Assembly: GCF_007096885.1 (NCBI RefSeq)
Contig: NZ_VJNO01000010.1
Coordinates: forward strand, 124,001 to 188,000
DNA from: Streptomyces sp. 130
GTDB lineage: Bacteria; Actinomycetota; Actinomycetes; Streptomycetales; Streptomycetaceae
Length of the DNA stretch: 64,000 nt
Reading direction: 5' to 3'
The notes under the pieces are model-generated. The model had not been told where the DNA came from, made no database searches, and saw nothing but the letters and a program-made list of their open reading frames with translations. Made by a program: the position numbers and the translations under genes. Shown here one piece after another: positions 55,348 through 64,000 of the stretch. The first letter of the stretch is position 1; each line of letters starts with the position of its first letter.

Positions 55348-56445
55348 GTGACGGATGCCGGGGCGGGGAGCGGAACGAGCGGTCGGCGCGCCGAAGGGCG
55401 GCCGGGCGAGCCACCGGAGGCGGCCCTGCTGACCCTGCTCGGCCTGGGGCCGGACGAGGACGCGGTCTACCGCCTGCTCGTGGACCGGCCGGAGAGCGAT
55501 GCGGAGATCCTGGCCCAGCACCTGGACGGCCTCCCCGTGCAGAGCGTCCTCGACTCCCTCGTCGAGCGCGGGCTCGCAGGCGCGGACCGCCCCGAGCCCG
55601 GCGGGCCCGTGCGCTACCGGGCGGCTCCGCCGGTGCTCGCCCTCGGGCCGCTCCTGGAGTCCCGCCGCTCCGCGCTGCACCGGGTCGAGTCGCTGGTCGG
55701 GGACCTCTCCGAACGGCACCGCTCGGCCCAGATGTACGGCGCCGGCGCCCCGGTGGAGGTGCTTTCGGGGCCGGCGGCCGTACGCCGGCGCCTGGTGACC
55801 ATGCAGCGTCAGGCCAGGAGCGAGGTCTGCACGTTCGTGCCCGCCCGGCACATGCCCGCCCTCCTCAGCTTCGAGGACAACCACGAAGAGGCGGACGCGG
55901 AGATGATGCGCCGGGGGGTGACCGTGCGCAGCGTCGTGGAGCGCGCGTGGCTCGAACATCCGGCGACCGCGGCCCTGATGGACGCGTGTCTCGCCCTGGG
56001 GCAGCAGATCTCCGTCACGGACCGGCTGCCGACCAAACTCGTCATCGTGGACCGCCGCGTCGCCCTGCTGCCCCTCGACCCGGACCGGGAGAGCGACCCG
56101 GTGGCGCTCGTCGTCCACCGGACCGGTCTGCTGACCGCGCTGGTCTCGCTCTTCGAGGCCCACTTCGAGAAGGGGCGGCTCCTCCTCCCGCCGGGGGCCG
56201 GCACGGACGCCAAGTCCCCGCTCGCGGCGACCGACCGGCAGATCCTGGCCCTGCTCCACGTCGGTCTCACCGACGCCGCCATCGCCCGCCAGCTCGGGAT
56301 GGGCCACCGGACCGTGCAACGCCGGCTGCACACGCTGATGGACGAGGTCGGCGCGGCCACGCGCTTCCAGCTCGGCTGGCACGCCGCCCGGGCCGGATGG
56401 CTGCCCGAGACATCGGACAACCCGGCCGCACAGCCGCATTCCTGA
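55348..56445 (+). CDS. TrmB/LuxR-type transcriptional regulator
   Basis: Protein of 365 residues, GTG 55348 with GGGGAGGG upstream. Residues ~30-95 form a TrmB-like winged helix (LTLLGLGPDEDAVYRLLVDRP). A middle region (~120-280) with coiled coil and PLD-like segment (VCTFVPARHMPALLSFEDN, PTKLVIVDRRVALLPLD) follows. The last ~60 residues are a LuxR-like HTH (LAATDRQILALLHVGLTDA, then IARQLGMGHRTVQRRLHTLM). This architecture is common in Streptomyces, often beside secreted hydrolase genes such as the M4 protease 136 bases downstream, which it may control. Confidence 0.88.
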   Translation: MTDAGAGSGTSGRRAEGRPGEPPEAALLTLLGLGPDEDAVYRLLVDRPESDAEILAQHLDGLPVQSVLDSLVERGLAGADRPEPGGPVRYRAAPPVLALGPLLESRRSALHRVESLVGDLSERHRSAQMYGAGAPVEVLSGPAAVRRRLVTMQRQARSEVCTFVPARHMPALLSFEDNHEEADAEMMRRGVTVRSVVERAWLEHPATAALMDACLALGQQISVTDRLPTKLVIVDRRVALLPLDPDRESDPVALVVHRTGLLTALVSLFEAHFEKGRLLLPPGAGTDAKSPLAATDRQILALLHVGLTDAAIARQLGMGHRTVQRRLHTLMDEVGAATRFQLGWHAARAGWLPETSDNPAAQPHS

Positions 56446-56581
56446 GGCGCAAATGCGCCACGGCGCCTTCGCGCCAGGTCCACCCCCTGTTCACCCGGCG
56501 CCCCATGACGAACGATCAGCACGTCAACGTCCGGGCCGCCACCCACACGGCTCGGACGCAGGTGTGCGATGGGGAGGTCCA

Positions 56582-59272
56582 GTGAGACGAACGAGCGCGT
56601 TGCGGATGCTGGCGGCCGGGGTGGTCGCCACCGCCACCGGCGCGGCGCTGATGGCCGCGCCGGCCTGGGCGGACGACACCGACACGGCACGGCCGGCCGG
56701 CCCGGCGGGCGTCGCGCCCGCGATGACCCGGGGCCTGGACAAGGCGCCCCGGCAAGGCACCCCGGCCGAGGCCGCCCGGGCCCATCTGAAGGCCCACCAG
56801 GACACGTACAAGGTCCCCGTGTCCGATCTGCGCACGGTCAGGACCACCAAGGACGGCAAGCAGTCCTCCGTACGTTTCCAGCAGAAGCACGAGGGCGTCC
56901 CGGTCTTCGGCGCCGAGTACGCGGTGCAGACGCAGGCGGCCGACGGCGGTCAGCGGATCACCTCCGCGACCGGCACCCTCTACACGGACCTCACGGTTTC
57001 GACCACCGCCGAGGTGAGCGAGGCGACCGCCAGGCAGCGGATGTTCAGCCTGGACCGGCAGCTGTCCCGCGTCCGCGGCGCCAAGACGGAGTCCCACGGG
57101 CTGACCGTGCTGCCCGACGCCCACGGCGGCCGTCTGACCTGGCACTTCACCGTAACCGGCGGCCAGGACGACGGCAGCCCGGTACGGCAGGAGGTGTTCG
57201 TCGACGCACGGGTGGGCGGCATCGCGCTCTCGTACAACAACATCGACGCCGCCGACGCGGCCCCCGCGCGCGGGACGGGCGTCCGCGTGGACGGCACCGA
57301 GGCGCCGCTCGACATCAACAAGGAGGCGGACGGCTCCTACACGCTGGTCGACTCCACGCGCGACATGTACCCGAGCACCGGCGGCCAGATACGGACCTAC
57401 GACGCCCAGCGCAAGCAGTACACCCTCGTCGCGGGCGGCCCGGTCACCGACGACATCCCGCTCGCCACCTCCGGGAGCACCCGCTTCGACGGCGCGAACA
57501 CCACCTCCGGCGCGGTGGACGCCCACCTCAACGCCGTGAAGGTCTACGAGTACTACAAGGAGCGGATCGGCCGGGACGGCGTCGACGGCAAGGGCGGCAC
57601 CATCACCTCCGTCGTCAACGTCGCCGCCAACGGAGGCGACTACGCCAACGCCTTCTGGGACGGCTCCAAGATGGTCTACGGCCACATGGACGGCGTACCG
57701 CTCTCGGTCGGCCTGGACGTCGTCGGCCACGAGATGACCCACGGCGTCACCGAGCACTCCGCGGGCCTCGTCTACCTCAACCAGTCCGGCGCGCTCAACG
57801 AGGCGATATCCGACTACTTCGGCAACGCCATGGAGACCGCCGACAAGGGCGTCGCGATGAGCGATCCGGCGTCCGGCCTCATCGGCGAGTACCTCTGCAA
57901 CGGCACCAAGCCGCTGGAGGACTGCGCCCTGCGCGACCTGAACGACGGGCGCGACGCGCAGAAGGACTACCAGCCCATCCCGCTCGACATCGACAACGGC
58001 GGGGTGCACTACAACTCCACCATCGTCGGCGGCGCGCTGTGGGACATGCGCAAGAACCTCGACCCCGGCCTCGCCGACCGGATCGTCTACCGCTCCGCGC
58101 AGAACTACCTCACCCCGCTGTCCGGCTTCACCGACATGCGCAACGCGGTCACCCTGGCCGCCAGGTCCCTGAACGCCTCCGAGCACGACCTGGCCGTCAT
58201 CGCCGACGCCTTCGACGCCCACGGCATCGAGCAGGGCTGGGAACACAAGGGCGGCACGCACGACGGGACGACCATCGGCGCGAACGTCCTGCCCGCCTAC
58301 GAGGTGTACAGCGGCGTCGACGAGCAGGCCGCCCAGATCAACGGGGACGTCTACGCCATCAGCCACGGTGACGCCGTCGCCTGGGACCAGGGCGGCGCCG
58401 CGTTCGGCATCACCGTCGGCCGCTTCGGCAAGAAGCCCCGCCACGAGCTGGCCGAGAAGGACGCCTACCTGCTGGACCCGTCCCTGGACGACGACCGCAT
58501 CGTCTTCACCCGGATCACGGCGGACGGCGTCGGCGTCTACCGCACCGGCGCCAAGGGGCAGGGCGCGATCAAGAAGCTGGTCGACCGCCCCGACGCGGAC
58601 GAGACCGAGCCGGTGACCGACGACGGAGCGCTCGCCTACATCAGCACCACCGCCGACGGTGAGCAGGACGTCATGCTGCAGACGCCCGACGGCCGCACCC
58701 GCAATCTGACCCCGGAGGCCGGCACGCGCGCCGCCCGGCTCGCCATGAAGAACGGCCACGTCGCCTGGGCGGGCGGTGACGGCGACACCCTGTACCTGTA
58801 CGACGCCGCCACCGGCACCACGCAGAACCTGCGGATTCCCGGCTGGCTGTTCAACTACGTCTCGGACATCCAGTTCACCTCCGACCGGGTCTTCTGGCGG
58901 GAGACGGGCGGCTTCCTGATCCCGAGCACCACCTTCCGGTCCGCCCCGCTCGACGACCTGTCCGCCGCGGTGAAGCCGGCGTACCCGCAGAGCACCGCCA
59001 TGGCCCAGTTCTCGGTCAACGACGACTACTTCGCCTACTCGACGTACGACCTGTGGGGTGCCCTCGGCTCCTGGACCGGCCCGGGCAAGGTCTACGTCTC
59101 GACCATGGCCGACCTGCTCGCCGGCTCGGACAGCTTCCGCCGGGTCTCCTGCTCCTCCGGCGCCCAGCTGGCCCCGTCCCTCGGCACGGGCCAGCGCGTC
59201 GCCTGGCTGGACACCAGCGCGGCGGCCACCGACGTGGTCACGCGCGGCTCCTTCGCCGGAACCTGCGACTAG
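56582..59272 (+). CDS. Secreted M4-family metalloprotease with C-terminal propeller-like extension
   Basis: Protein of 896 residues, GTG 56582 with GGGGAGG upstream. Signal peptide to ~30. FTP/PepSY propeptide at ~60-200. Thermolysin-type catalytic domain with HEMTH (H383, E384, H387) and the third zinc ligand E407 in GALNEAISDYFGN. Ordinary M4 enzymes end near 550. Here ~330 more residues show repeating blades (LDDDRIVFTRI, DGALAYISTTADGEQDV, NGHVAWAGGDGDTLYLYD) as in a TolB-like beta-propeller, possibly for substrate or wall binding. Confidence 0.93.
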   Translation: MRRTSALRMLAAGVVATATGAALMAAPAWADDTDTARPAGPAGVAPAMTRGLDKAPRQGTPAEAARAHLKAHQDTYKVPVSDLRTVRTTKDGKQSSVRFQQKHEGVPVFGAEYAVQTQAADGGQRITSATGTLYTDLTVSTTAEVSEATARQRMFSLDRQLSRVRGAKTESHGLTVLPDAHGGRLTWHFTVTGGQDDGSPVRQEVFVDARVGGIALSYNNIDAADAAPARGTGVRVDGTEAPLDINKEADGSYTLVDSTRDMYPSTGGQIRTYDAQRKQYTLVAGGPVTDDIPLATSGSTRFDGANTTSGAVDAHLNAVKVYEYYKERIGRDGVDGKGGTITSVVNVAANGGDYANAFWDGSKMVYGHMDGVPLSVGLDVVGHEMTHGVTEHSAGLVYLNQSGALNEAISDYFGNAMETADKGVAMSDPASGLIGEYLCNGTKPLEDCALRDLNDGRDAQKDYQPIPLDIDNGGVHYNSTIVGGALWDMRKNLDPGLADRIVYRSAQNYLTPLSGFTDMRNAVTLAARSLNASEHDLAVIADAFDAHGIEQGWEHKGGTHDGTTIGANVLPAYEVYSGVDEQAAQINGDVYAISHGDAVAWDQGGAAFGITVGRFGKKPRHELAEKDAYLLDPSLDDDRIVFTRITADGVGVYRTGAKGQGAIKKLVDRPDADETEPVTDDGALAYISTTADGEQDVMLQTPDGRTRNLTPEAGTRAARLAMKNGHVAWAGGDGDTLYLYDAATGTTQNLRIPGWLFNYVSDIQFTSDRVFWRETGGFLIPSTTFRSAPLDDLSAAVKPAYPQSTAMAQFSVNDDYFAYSTYDLWGALGSWTGPGKVYVSTMADLLAGSDSFRRVSCSSGAQLAPSLGTGQRVAWLDTSAAATDVVTRGSFAGTCD

Positions 59273-59287
59273 CCGGCGCCGCATCGA

Positions 59288-59321
59288 CGAGGCGCCCGCC
59301 GTGCGTACGGCGGGCGCCTCG
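59288..59321 (+). terminator. Terminator after the M4 protease gene
   Basis: A perfect 15-base stem CGAGGCGCCCGCCGT / ACGGCGGGCGCCTCG with a four-base loop, 15 bases past the stop codon. Confidence 0.85.
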
Positions 59322-59403
59322 CCGCGCTGGTACGGCGGTACGGAACATGTCACTCTGTTCCGGCTCCCGCGTGGGCGGTGAGCCGGCGGAGCGGGGAGGG
59401 CTC

Positions 59404-60012
59404 ATGGCGGTGCGAGGCAGGGAGGAGGCGGGGCCCGGCGTGCCCGACGCGCTGGAGGAGCAGATCCTCGACGCGGCGCGCGAGCAGTTCATGACCTTCG
59501 GGCTGCGCCGCTCCACCGTGGACGACGTGGCCAAGCGCGCCGGAGTCTCGCGGGTGACGGTGTACCGGCGGATCGGCAGCAAGGACAGCCTGGTGTCCGC
59601 GTGCCTGCTGCGCGAGTACCGCAGGTTCGTGGAGGAGGTGGACGAGGCCGTCGCCGCCCTGCCCACCCCCGAGGACCGGCTGGTCGAGGGCTTCGCCGCG
59701 GTCCTGCGGCACATCCGCGAACACCCGCTCATCGGCGGGCTGCTGCGCCTGGAGCCGGAGACCATGCTGCCGTTCCTCACCGTGGGGAGCGGCCCCGCCT
59801 TCCTCGCGATCCGCGGCTACCTGGCGGGCAGGCTGCGCGAGGTCCGTCGCCTGGAGGGCGGCCCGGAGACCGACCCGACCCCCGTGGCCGAGCTCATGGT
59901 CCGGATCACCGTGTCCTTTCTCCTCAACCCGGTCAGCTGCTTCGAACTGGACGACGACGCCCAGGTCCGCGACTTCGCCCGCCGCTGCCTGGTCCCCCTG
60001 CTCGCCGCCTGA
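59404..60012 (+). CDS. TetR-family transcriptional regulator
   Basis: Protein of 202 residues, ATG 59404 with GGGGAGGG upstream. HTH at ~18-62 (LEEQILDAAREQFMTFGLRR, then STVDDVAKRAGVSRVTVYRRIGS). The C-terminal ligand domain is helical and unremarkable. It ends 40 bases before the convergent MpaB-like gene. It may control the divergent MpaB pair through the AT-rich site near 61041-61059; this is inferred from position. Confidence 0.93.
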   Translation: MAVRGREEAGPGVPDALEEQILDAAREQFMTFGLRRSTVDDVAKRAGVSRVTVYRRIGSKDSLVSACLLREYRRFVEEVDEAVAALPTPEDRLVEGFAAVLRHIREHPLIGGLLRLEPETMLPFLTVGSGPAFLAIRGYLAGRLREVRRLEGGPETDPTPVAELMVRITVSFLLNPVSCFELDDDAQVRDFARRCLVPLLAA

Positions 60013-60052
60013 GGGCGGGCTCCCGCGCGCCCCCTGACCCCGACCGGGCGCC

Positions 60053-60955
60053 TCAGCCGCTCTGCGGGCCCGGCCGGAAGGCGGCCGCGTCCGGCAGCGG
60101 GCGCAGCGGCCGGCCGTGCGCCCAGTGCGGCCCGAGGTCGTCCAGCCGCCAGCCGAAGGGGTACGAGCGCGGCTGCGGGCGGGACGGGAAGCGGCGGGGC
60201 CTGGCCGGCATCCGGCGTACGCACCGCGCCCGCAGCCGCAGCGCCGCCGACGCCGAGGCCCGCACCCACCGGGGCTGCGGCCGGAAGCCCAGCGCCCTCA
60301 GCAGCGGCTCATCGAGCACCGCAAGCGCGAACCGGACGACGAGCGGCCGCAGCGGGCGCGGGTACCAGCTCGCCATCACCCGGAACGTGGCACTGGCCAC
60401 CCGCCGGTTCGCCGGGTCGTACGCGAACATCCGCTCCTCGTACGCGTCGAGCAGCCGTTCGAAGTCCTCGTATGTGCCGGGCACGTCCTCGATGCCCATC
60501 ATCGCCCCGGTCCTCCGCCCCGCCTCCGCCAGCGCCCGGACCTCCTGCGCGCACAGCGGGCGCCAGCCGTACCGGTCGATCCAGCGCTTCGGCCCGACGA
60601 CCGTCGTCGCCAGGACGTAGCGGAAGTCGTCGTTCTCGATGCGGTACCTGCCGTGGATGCGGTTCAGATGCCGGGCCGCCGCCCGCCCCCGCTCCGAGTC
60701 GAAGCCGTCGACGGCCATCTCGTACGCGATCAGCACCGTGTCGTCGTACCGCTTCTGCCCGTTGCGCTCGAACTCCTGGGTGCGGTCGAGGAGCGCGGAG
60801 ATCCGGGGGACACCGTAATCACGCAGGAACGCCACGCTGACGCCCTGCCGGTAGTCCCACGGGAACTCGTACTGGGAGATCAGCCGGAGGATCTCGGCGT
60901 AGTCCCGCGACGGATCCATCCGGCGGATCTCCCGCAGGCGGCTGTACCGGCCCAT
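60053..60955 (-). CDS. Oxygenase MpaB/DUF2236 family protein, first of a divergent pair
   Basis: Protein of 300 residues, ATG 60955 with AGGAGGG. It shows the MpaB/latex-clearing-like region: FLRDYGVPRISALLDRTQEF, RHLNRIHGRYRIENDDFRYVLATTVVGPKRWIDRYGW, with its conserved Asp/His heme-binding area, and MMGIEDVP. MpaB (mycophenolic acid) and Lcp members are heme-containing oxygenases. The C-terminus is Arg/Pro-rich. Substrate unknown. Confidence 0.82.
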   Translation of the reverse strand: MGRYSRLREIRRMDPSRDYAEILRLISQYEFPWDYRQGVSVAFLRDYGVPRISALLDRTQEFERNGQKRYDDTVLIAYEMAVDGFDSERGRAAARHLNRIHGRYRIENDDFRYVLATTVVGPKRWIDRYGWRPLCAQEVRALAEAGRRTGAMMGIEDVPGTYEDFERLLDAYEERMFAYDPANRRVASATFRVMASWYPRPLRPLVVRFALAVLDEPLLRALGFRPQPRWVRASASAALRLRARCVRRMPARPRRFPSRPQPRSYPFGWRLDDLGPHWAHGRPLRPLPDAAAFRPGPQSG

Positions 60956-61097
60956 GGTGCGCCCTCCTGTCCGTGTCCCGGCGTCAACGCGCTTTTCCCG
61001 GAGCGATGTGACGGCACGTCTGTTCCGGAGAATCAAAGTTACAAATACTATCGACTTGTTTCATCGATGCCGTCAACACCACCGCCGGGAGCCCCGC
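60956..61097. promoter_or_regulatory. Divergent promoter region of the MpaB-like pair
   Basis: An AT-rich island (about 61030-61062, rare in this DNA) holds ACAA (61041-61044) and TTGT (61056-61059) as outer arms of a loose dyad, with TACTAT between. It is positioned to regulate both genes, possibly by the TetR protein at 59404. Confidence 0.4.
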
Positions 61098-61997
61098 ATG
61101 AGCAGCAGCCACGACCCCGTGCCGCCCCCGCCCGGCGGTGTGCTGTGGAGCCTGTCCGGCGATGTGCGCGCCCTGCTGATGCTGCCCGCCGCCCTCACCC
61201 TCCAGGTCGCCCACCCCGCCGTCGGCGCGGGCGTGGACGAGCACTCCGTGTTCCGCACGGACCCCTGGGGGCGCGGCGAGCGCTCCCTCAGCTCGCTCCA
61301 GCTCTGGGTGTACGGAGGCGAGGAGGCCGCCGAGGAGGGGCGCAGGCTCCGCCGGCTGCACCGCACGATCCAGGGCACCGACACCCGGGGCCGCCCCTAC
61401 CACGCCCTGACCCCGGCGAACTACGCCTGGGTGCACGCCACCGGCTACCCCGTCTACCGGCACGGCGCCCGCTACCTGCTGCGCCCGCTCAGCCCCGAGC
61501 AGGAGCGCGCCCTGTACGCGGAATGGCTCCAGGTGGGCCGGGTGCTCGGCATCCACGACCGGGACATGCCGCAGACGACCGAGGAGTTCTGGCCGTACTA
61601 CCGCGCCATGCTGGCCGACGAGATCGAGAGGACCCCCGTCGTCGCGGAACTCGTCGCCGCCGGCACCGCCGTCCCGCCGCCGGACCGGGGGCCGTGGGCG
61701 CTGCGGCTGCTGCTCAGGGCGCTGTGGCCGGTGCTGCTCCCGCCGCTCGCCCGGTTCCGCTCCTTCCTGACCGTCGGGCTGATGCCGCCCGACGCCCGCG
61801 AGGCCATCGGGCTGGAGTGGACCGAGGCGCAGGAACGCGCCCTGCGGAGGTTCTGCGCGGTGGTCCGGCTCGTCGTCCCCGTCCTGCCGGAGCGCCTGCG
61901 CTACCTGCCCCGGGCCCGCCGGGCGCGCGCGGCGCACCGGGCGGCGCGCGGGGGCGGGCTCAGGCCGAGGCGCGGCGGACCAGCCGCGTCGGCGTGA
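61098..61997 (+). CDS. Oxygenase MpaB/DUF2236 family protein, second of a divergent pair
   Basis: Protein of 299 residues from ATG 61098, GGGAG upstream; the frame upstream is non-coding. Motifs of the family: VLWSLSGDVRALLMLPAALTLQVAHPAVGAGV split at residue ~40, DPWGRGERSLSSL, YHALTPANYAWVHATGY. Its last 38 bases overlap the convergent LacI gene, so the C-terminal Arg/Gly-rich tail is probably unconstrained. Distant relative of the 60053 protein. Confidence 0.85.
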   Translation: MSSSHDPVPPPPGGVLWSLSGDVRALLMLPAALTLQVAHPAVGAGVDEHSVFRTDPWGRGERSLSSLQLWVYGGEEAAEEGRRLRRLHRTIQGTDTRGRPYHALTPANYAWVHATGYPVYRHGARYLLRPLSPEQERALYAEWLQVGRVLGIHDRDMPQTTEEFWPYYRAMLADEIERTPVVAELVAAGTAVPPPDRGPWALRLLLRALWPVLLPPLARFRSFLTVGLMPPDAREAIGLEWTEAQERALRRFCAVVRLVVPVLPERLRYLPRARRARAAHRAARGGGLRPRRGGPAASA

Positions 61998-63000
61998 TCA
62001 CCGACTCCGGCCCCGCATTCCCGTCCTCCAGCCGCTCCATCAGCAGCCGGACCATCAACCGCCCCATGCCCACCACGTCCTGACGGACCGTCGTCAGCGG
62101 CGGGTCCGTCGCCTCGGCGACCGACTCCATGTCGTCGAAGCCCACCAGCGCCACGTCCTGCGGCACCCGCCGCCCCCGCTCCCGCAGCACCCGCAGCGCG
62201 CCCGACGCCATCAGGTCGTTCGCCGCGAACACCGCGTCCACGTCCGGCCGCCGCTCCAGCAGCCCGGCCATGGCCCGGGCGCCGCCCTCCACCGTGAAAT
62301 CGCCGTCCGCGAGCAGCGCCGGGTCGGCGTCCGGCAGGATGTCCGCGTAGCCGTCGATCCGGTCGAGCGCCGAGGTCTGGTCGCGCGGGCCCGCGATGTG
62401 CGCGATGTGCCGGCGGCCGAGGCCGGCGAGATGCCGTACGGCCTCCCGGGCCCCGCCCCGGTTGTCGCAGTCCACGAAGGGCACCGCGTCGGTGGGCGCG
62501 CCCGGCCGCCCGGGCCTGCCGCCGTAGACGGCCGGGACCCGGAAACGCCTGATGGCGGCGGGGAGTTCGTCGTCGGTGTGCAGCGAGAAGGCGAGCACCC
62601 CGTCGACATGGCCCCCGCCCAGATAGCGGGTGACCCGCTCGAAGTCGCCCCGGCCCTCCACCAGCAGCAGCACCAACTGCGCGTCGTGCGCGTTCAGTTC
62701 CCGGCTGATGCCCCGGATGTGCTGGGAGAAGAACGGGTCGGAGAAGATCCGCACCTCGGGCTCGTCGATGATCACGGCCACCGCCCCGTTGCGCCGGGTC
62801 ACCAGGGTCCGTGCCGCGTGGTTGGGGATGTAGCCCAGCTCCTCGACCGCCTTGCGCACCTGGTCCACGAGCGGCTGCCGGACGCCCGCGCCCCCGTTCA
62901 CCACCCGGGACGCCGTGGCCCGGGAGACTCCGGCGCGGGCCGCCACCGCTTCCAGCGTGGGACGCGTGTGGAGGGGGGCATCGGGGGACGGACCGGGCAA
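61960..63000 (-). CDS. LacI-family transcriptional regulator
   Basis: Protein of 346 residues, TTG 63000 with AAGGAG seven bases upstream. HTH TLEAVAARAGVSRATASRVVNG and hinge at residues ~15-65. Then a periplasmic-binding-protein-like sugar domain (GAVAVIIDEPEVRIFSDPFF, HVDGVLAFSLHTDDE, DAVFAANDLMASGALRVL, VALVGFDDM). It would repress sugar-uptake genes until a sugar binds. No sugar genes are next to it in this window; the GH4 gene lies 60 kb away. 3' end overlaps the MpaB-like gene. Confidence 0.94.
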   Translation of the reverse strand: MPGPSPDAPLHTRPTLEAVAARAGVSRATASRVVNGGAGVRQPLVDQVRKAVEELGYIPNHAARTLVTRRNGAVAVIIDEPEVRIFSDPFFSQHIRGISRELNAHDAQLVLLLVEGRGDFERVTRYLGGGHVDGVLAFSLHTDDELPAAIRRFRVPAVYGGRPGRPGAPTDAVPFVDCDNRGGAREAVRHLAGLGRRHIAHIAGPRDQTSALDRIDGYADILPDADPALLADGDFTVEGGARAMAGLLERRPDVDAVFAANDLMASGALRVLRERGRRVPQDVALVGFDDMESVAEATDPPLTTVRQDVVGMGRLMVRLLMERLEDGNAGPESVITPTRLVRRASA

Positions 63001-63177
63001 GGGACGCTCCTTCGTGGCACCTCGGGACCGGCCGGCCGGCCGGCCCCGCCAGCCTAGGGCCTGCCGCCCCGGCCGGGCCCGGACCGGGACCCGTCGGGGC
63101 GGAGCCGGCTGCCCGGTTCCGGAAATCCCCGGTGCACGGGTCTACCGACCGCGACGGCACCGCAGTACCTTCCGCCC

Positions 63178-64000
63178 ATGCCGATCGCGCCGACGGCCGG
63201 GGGACGGCGGCTGCCCCGGCGCGGCCGTGCCCGCGATCTCGCCCTGGCGGTCGCCACCGCAGCCCTGGCCGTACCCCTGCTGACCGTCCCCTCGGACGCC
63301 GCCCGCGCCACCGCGCCCCGCACCGGCTTCGAGGTTTCCGGCGGAGCGCGCTGGACCCGGCAGTCCGAGGAGGCGTCCTTCCTCGCGGACCTGGCCCGGC
63401 GCGGCGACCGGGTCTCCGTGCGGCGGATCGGCACCACCGCCCGGGGCCGCCCCCTGCGCCTCGTCCGGATCGGCAGCGCCGACCCCGACGCGCTCACCGT
63501 GCTCCTGGTCTGCGGCCAGCACGGCGACGAACCCGCCGCGCGCGAGGCGTGCCTGAGCACGGTCCGGGACCTCGCATACGCCACCGACGCCCGCACCCGC
63601 GCCCTCCTCGCCCGGACGGAGGTCCTGGTCGTGCCCACCGCCAACCCCGACGGCCTCGCGGCAGGGACCCGGGCCAACGGCGACGGCGTGGACATCAACC
63701 GGGACCACCTCGCCCTGCGCAGCGCGGAGGCCCGTGCCGTCGCCGCCGTACTCCGCGACCACGCGCCGGATGTGATCGAGGACGTGCACGAGTACGCCGC
63801 CACCGCGCCGTACTACGACAAGGACCTGCTCGTCCTCTGGCCGCGCAACCCCAACACCGACGAACGGCTGCACGACGAGGCGCGGGCCCTGGCCCTGGAC
63901 CGGGTGCGTCCCGCCGCCGAGAGGGCCGGCTTCGGCACCGGTCTCTACGGCGTCTGGACCGACCCGGCCACGGGCCGGCCGGTCAGGCGGACCGCCGGTG
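63178..64000 (+). CDS. M14-family zinc carboxypeptidase, 3' end missing
   Basis: The frame is open from ATG 63178 to the window end (274 residues seen). Signal peptide to ~40 ([19 protein letters not shown]). The catalytic domain begins with [16 protein letters not shown] and has the zinc motif HGDE in [25 protein letters not shown] and [10 protein letters not shown] with the third ligand His. Family members cleave C-terminal residues from peptides. TACCTT ends six bases before the ATG without a ribosome site, so it is probably leaderless. Confidence 0.88.
   Translation, partial: MPIAPTAGGRRLPRRGRARDLALAVATAALAVPLLTVPSDAARATAPRTGFEVSGGARWTRQSEEASFLADLARRGDRVSVRRIGTTARGRPLRLVRIGSADPDALTVLLVCGQHGDEPAAREACLSTVRDLAYATDARTRALLARTEVLVVPTANPDGLAAGTRANGDGVDINRDHLALRSAEARAVAAVLRDHAPDVIEDVHEYAATAPYYDKDLLVLWPRNPNTDERLHDEARALALDRVRPAAERAGFGTGLYGVWTDPATGRPVRRTAG

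Overview
The window is very GC-rich, with dense short-gapped operons, many GTG and TTG starts and actinobacterial family markers: a WhiB protein, an SsgA-like protein, an XRE/DUF397/ATPase trio and a complete Mce operon. It looks like a piece of Streptomyces (or close relative) chromosome. I see no rRNA, tRNA, CRISPR array, insertion sequence, prophage or PKS/NRPS cluster.

Layout. 1-4648: 3' part of a GH4 glycosidase, then a convergent DUF4132 protein. 4776-6977: a Streptomyces-type regulatory set (small protein, anti-sigma-like ATPase, XRE/DUF5753 regulator, DUF397 protein) around a palindrome. 7022-12646: YchJ-like protein, a DHA2 efflux pump with a cytoplasmic C-terminal domain and tandem palindromes upstream, an ATP-grasp protein, a two-gene SCP2/acyl-CoA dehydrogenase operon behind a palindromic operator, and a small unknown. 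12864-18708: PucR-type regulator, two tandem paralogous small secreted proteins, a DUF6801-like secreted protein, and a further secreted protein facing them. 19478-32808: the centrepiece, a long Mce lipid-import operon (ATPase, two YrbE permeases, six Mce proteins, a duplicated pair of Mce-associated membrane proteins, and a terminal lytic transglycosylase).

32840-38591: LigC-type DNA ligase divergent from a LigD-type polymerase, a membrane protein, a two-domain laccase, a WhiB protein and a GH46 chitosanase. 38649-47959: large HEAT-like protein, acyl-ACP desaturase with a strong palindromic operator, ABC-F ATPase, SsgA-like protein, YciI-like protein, endonuclease V and a saccharopine dehydrogenase-like reductase. 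48173-54705: a beta-oxidation operon (CaiB-type enzyme, acyl-CoA dehydrogenase, thiolase, FadB) ending against a MerR regulator. 54820-64000: macro-domain protein, TrmB/LuxR-like regulator, M4 protease with a long C-terminal extension, TetR regulator, divergent pair of MpaB/DUF2236 proteins, LacI regulator, and the 5' part of an M14 carboxypeptidase.

Main new observation: the promoters inferred for the secreted-protein genes (14649-14680), the facing secreted gene (18816-18847, minus strand) and the Mce operon (19164-19194) share one unusual sequence. It combines a TTGYGK -35 box, a 17-18 base spacer carrying a TTaCCCnCCcG block, and a TARCSTCA -10 region. This suggests that the secreted proteins and the Mce importer are one co-regulated lipid-handling system. 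Lipid metabolism recurs across the window (SCP2, two acyl-CoA dehydrogenases, desaturase, beta-oxidation operon).
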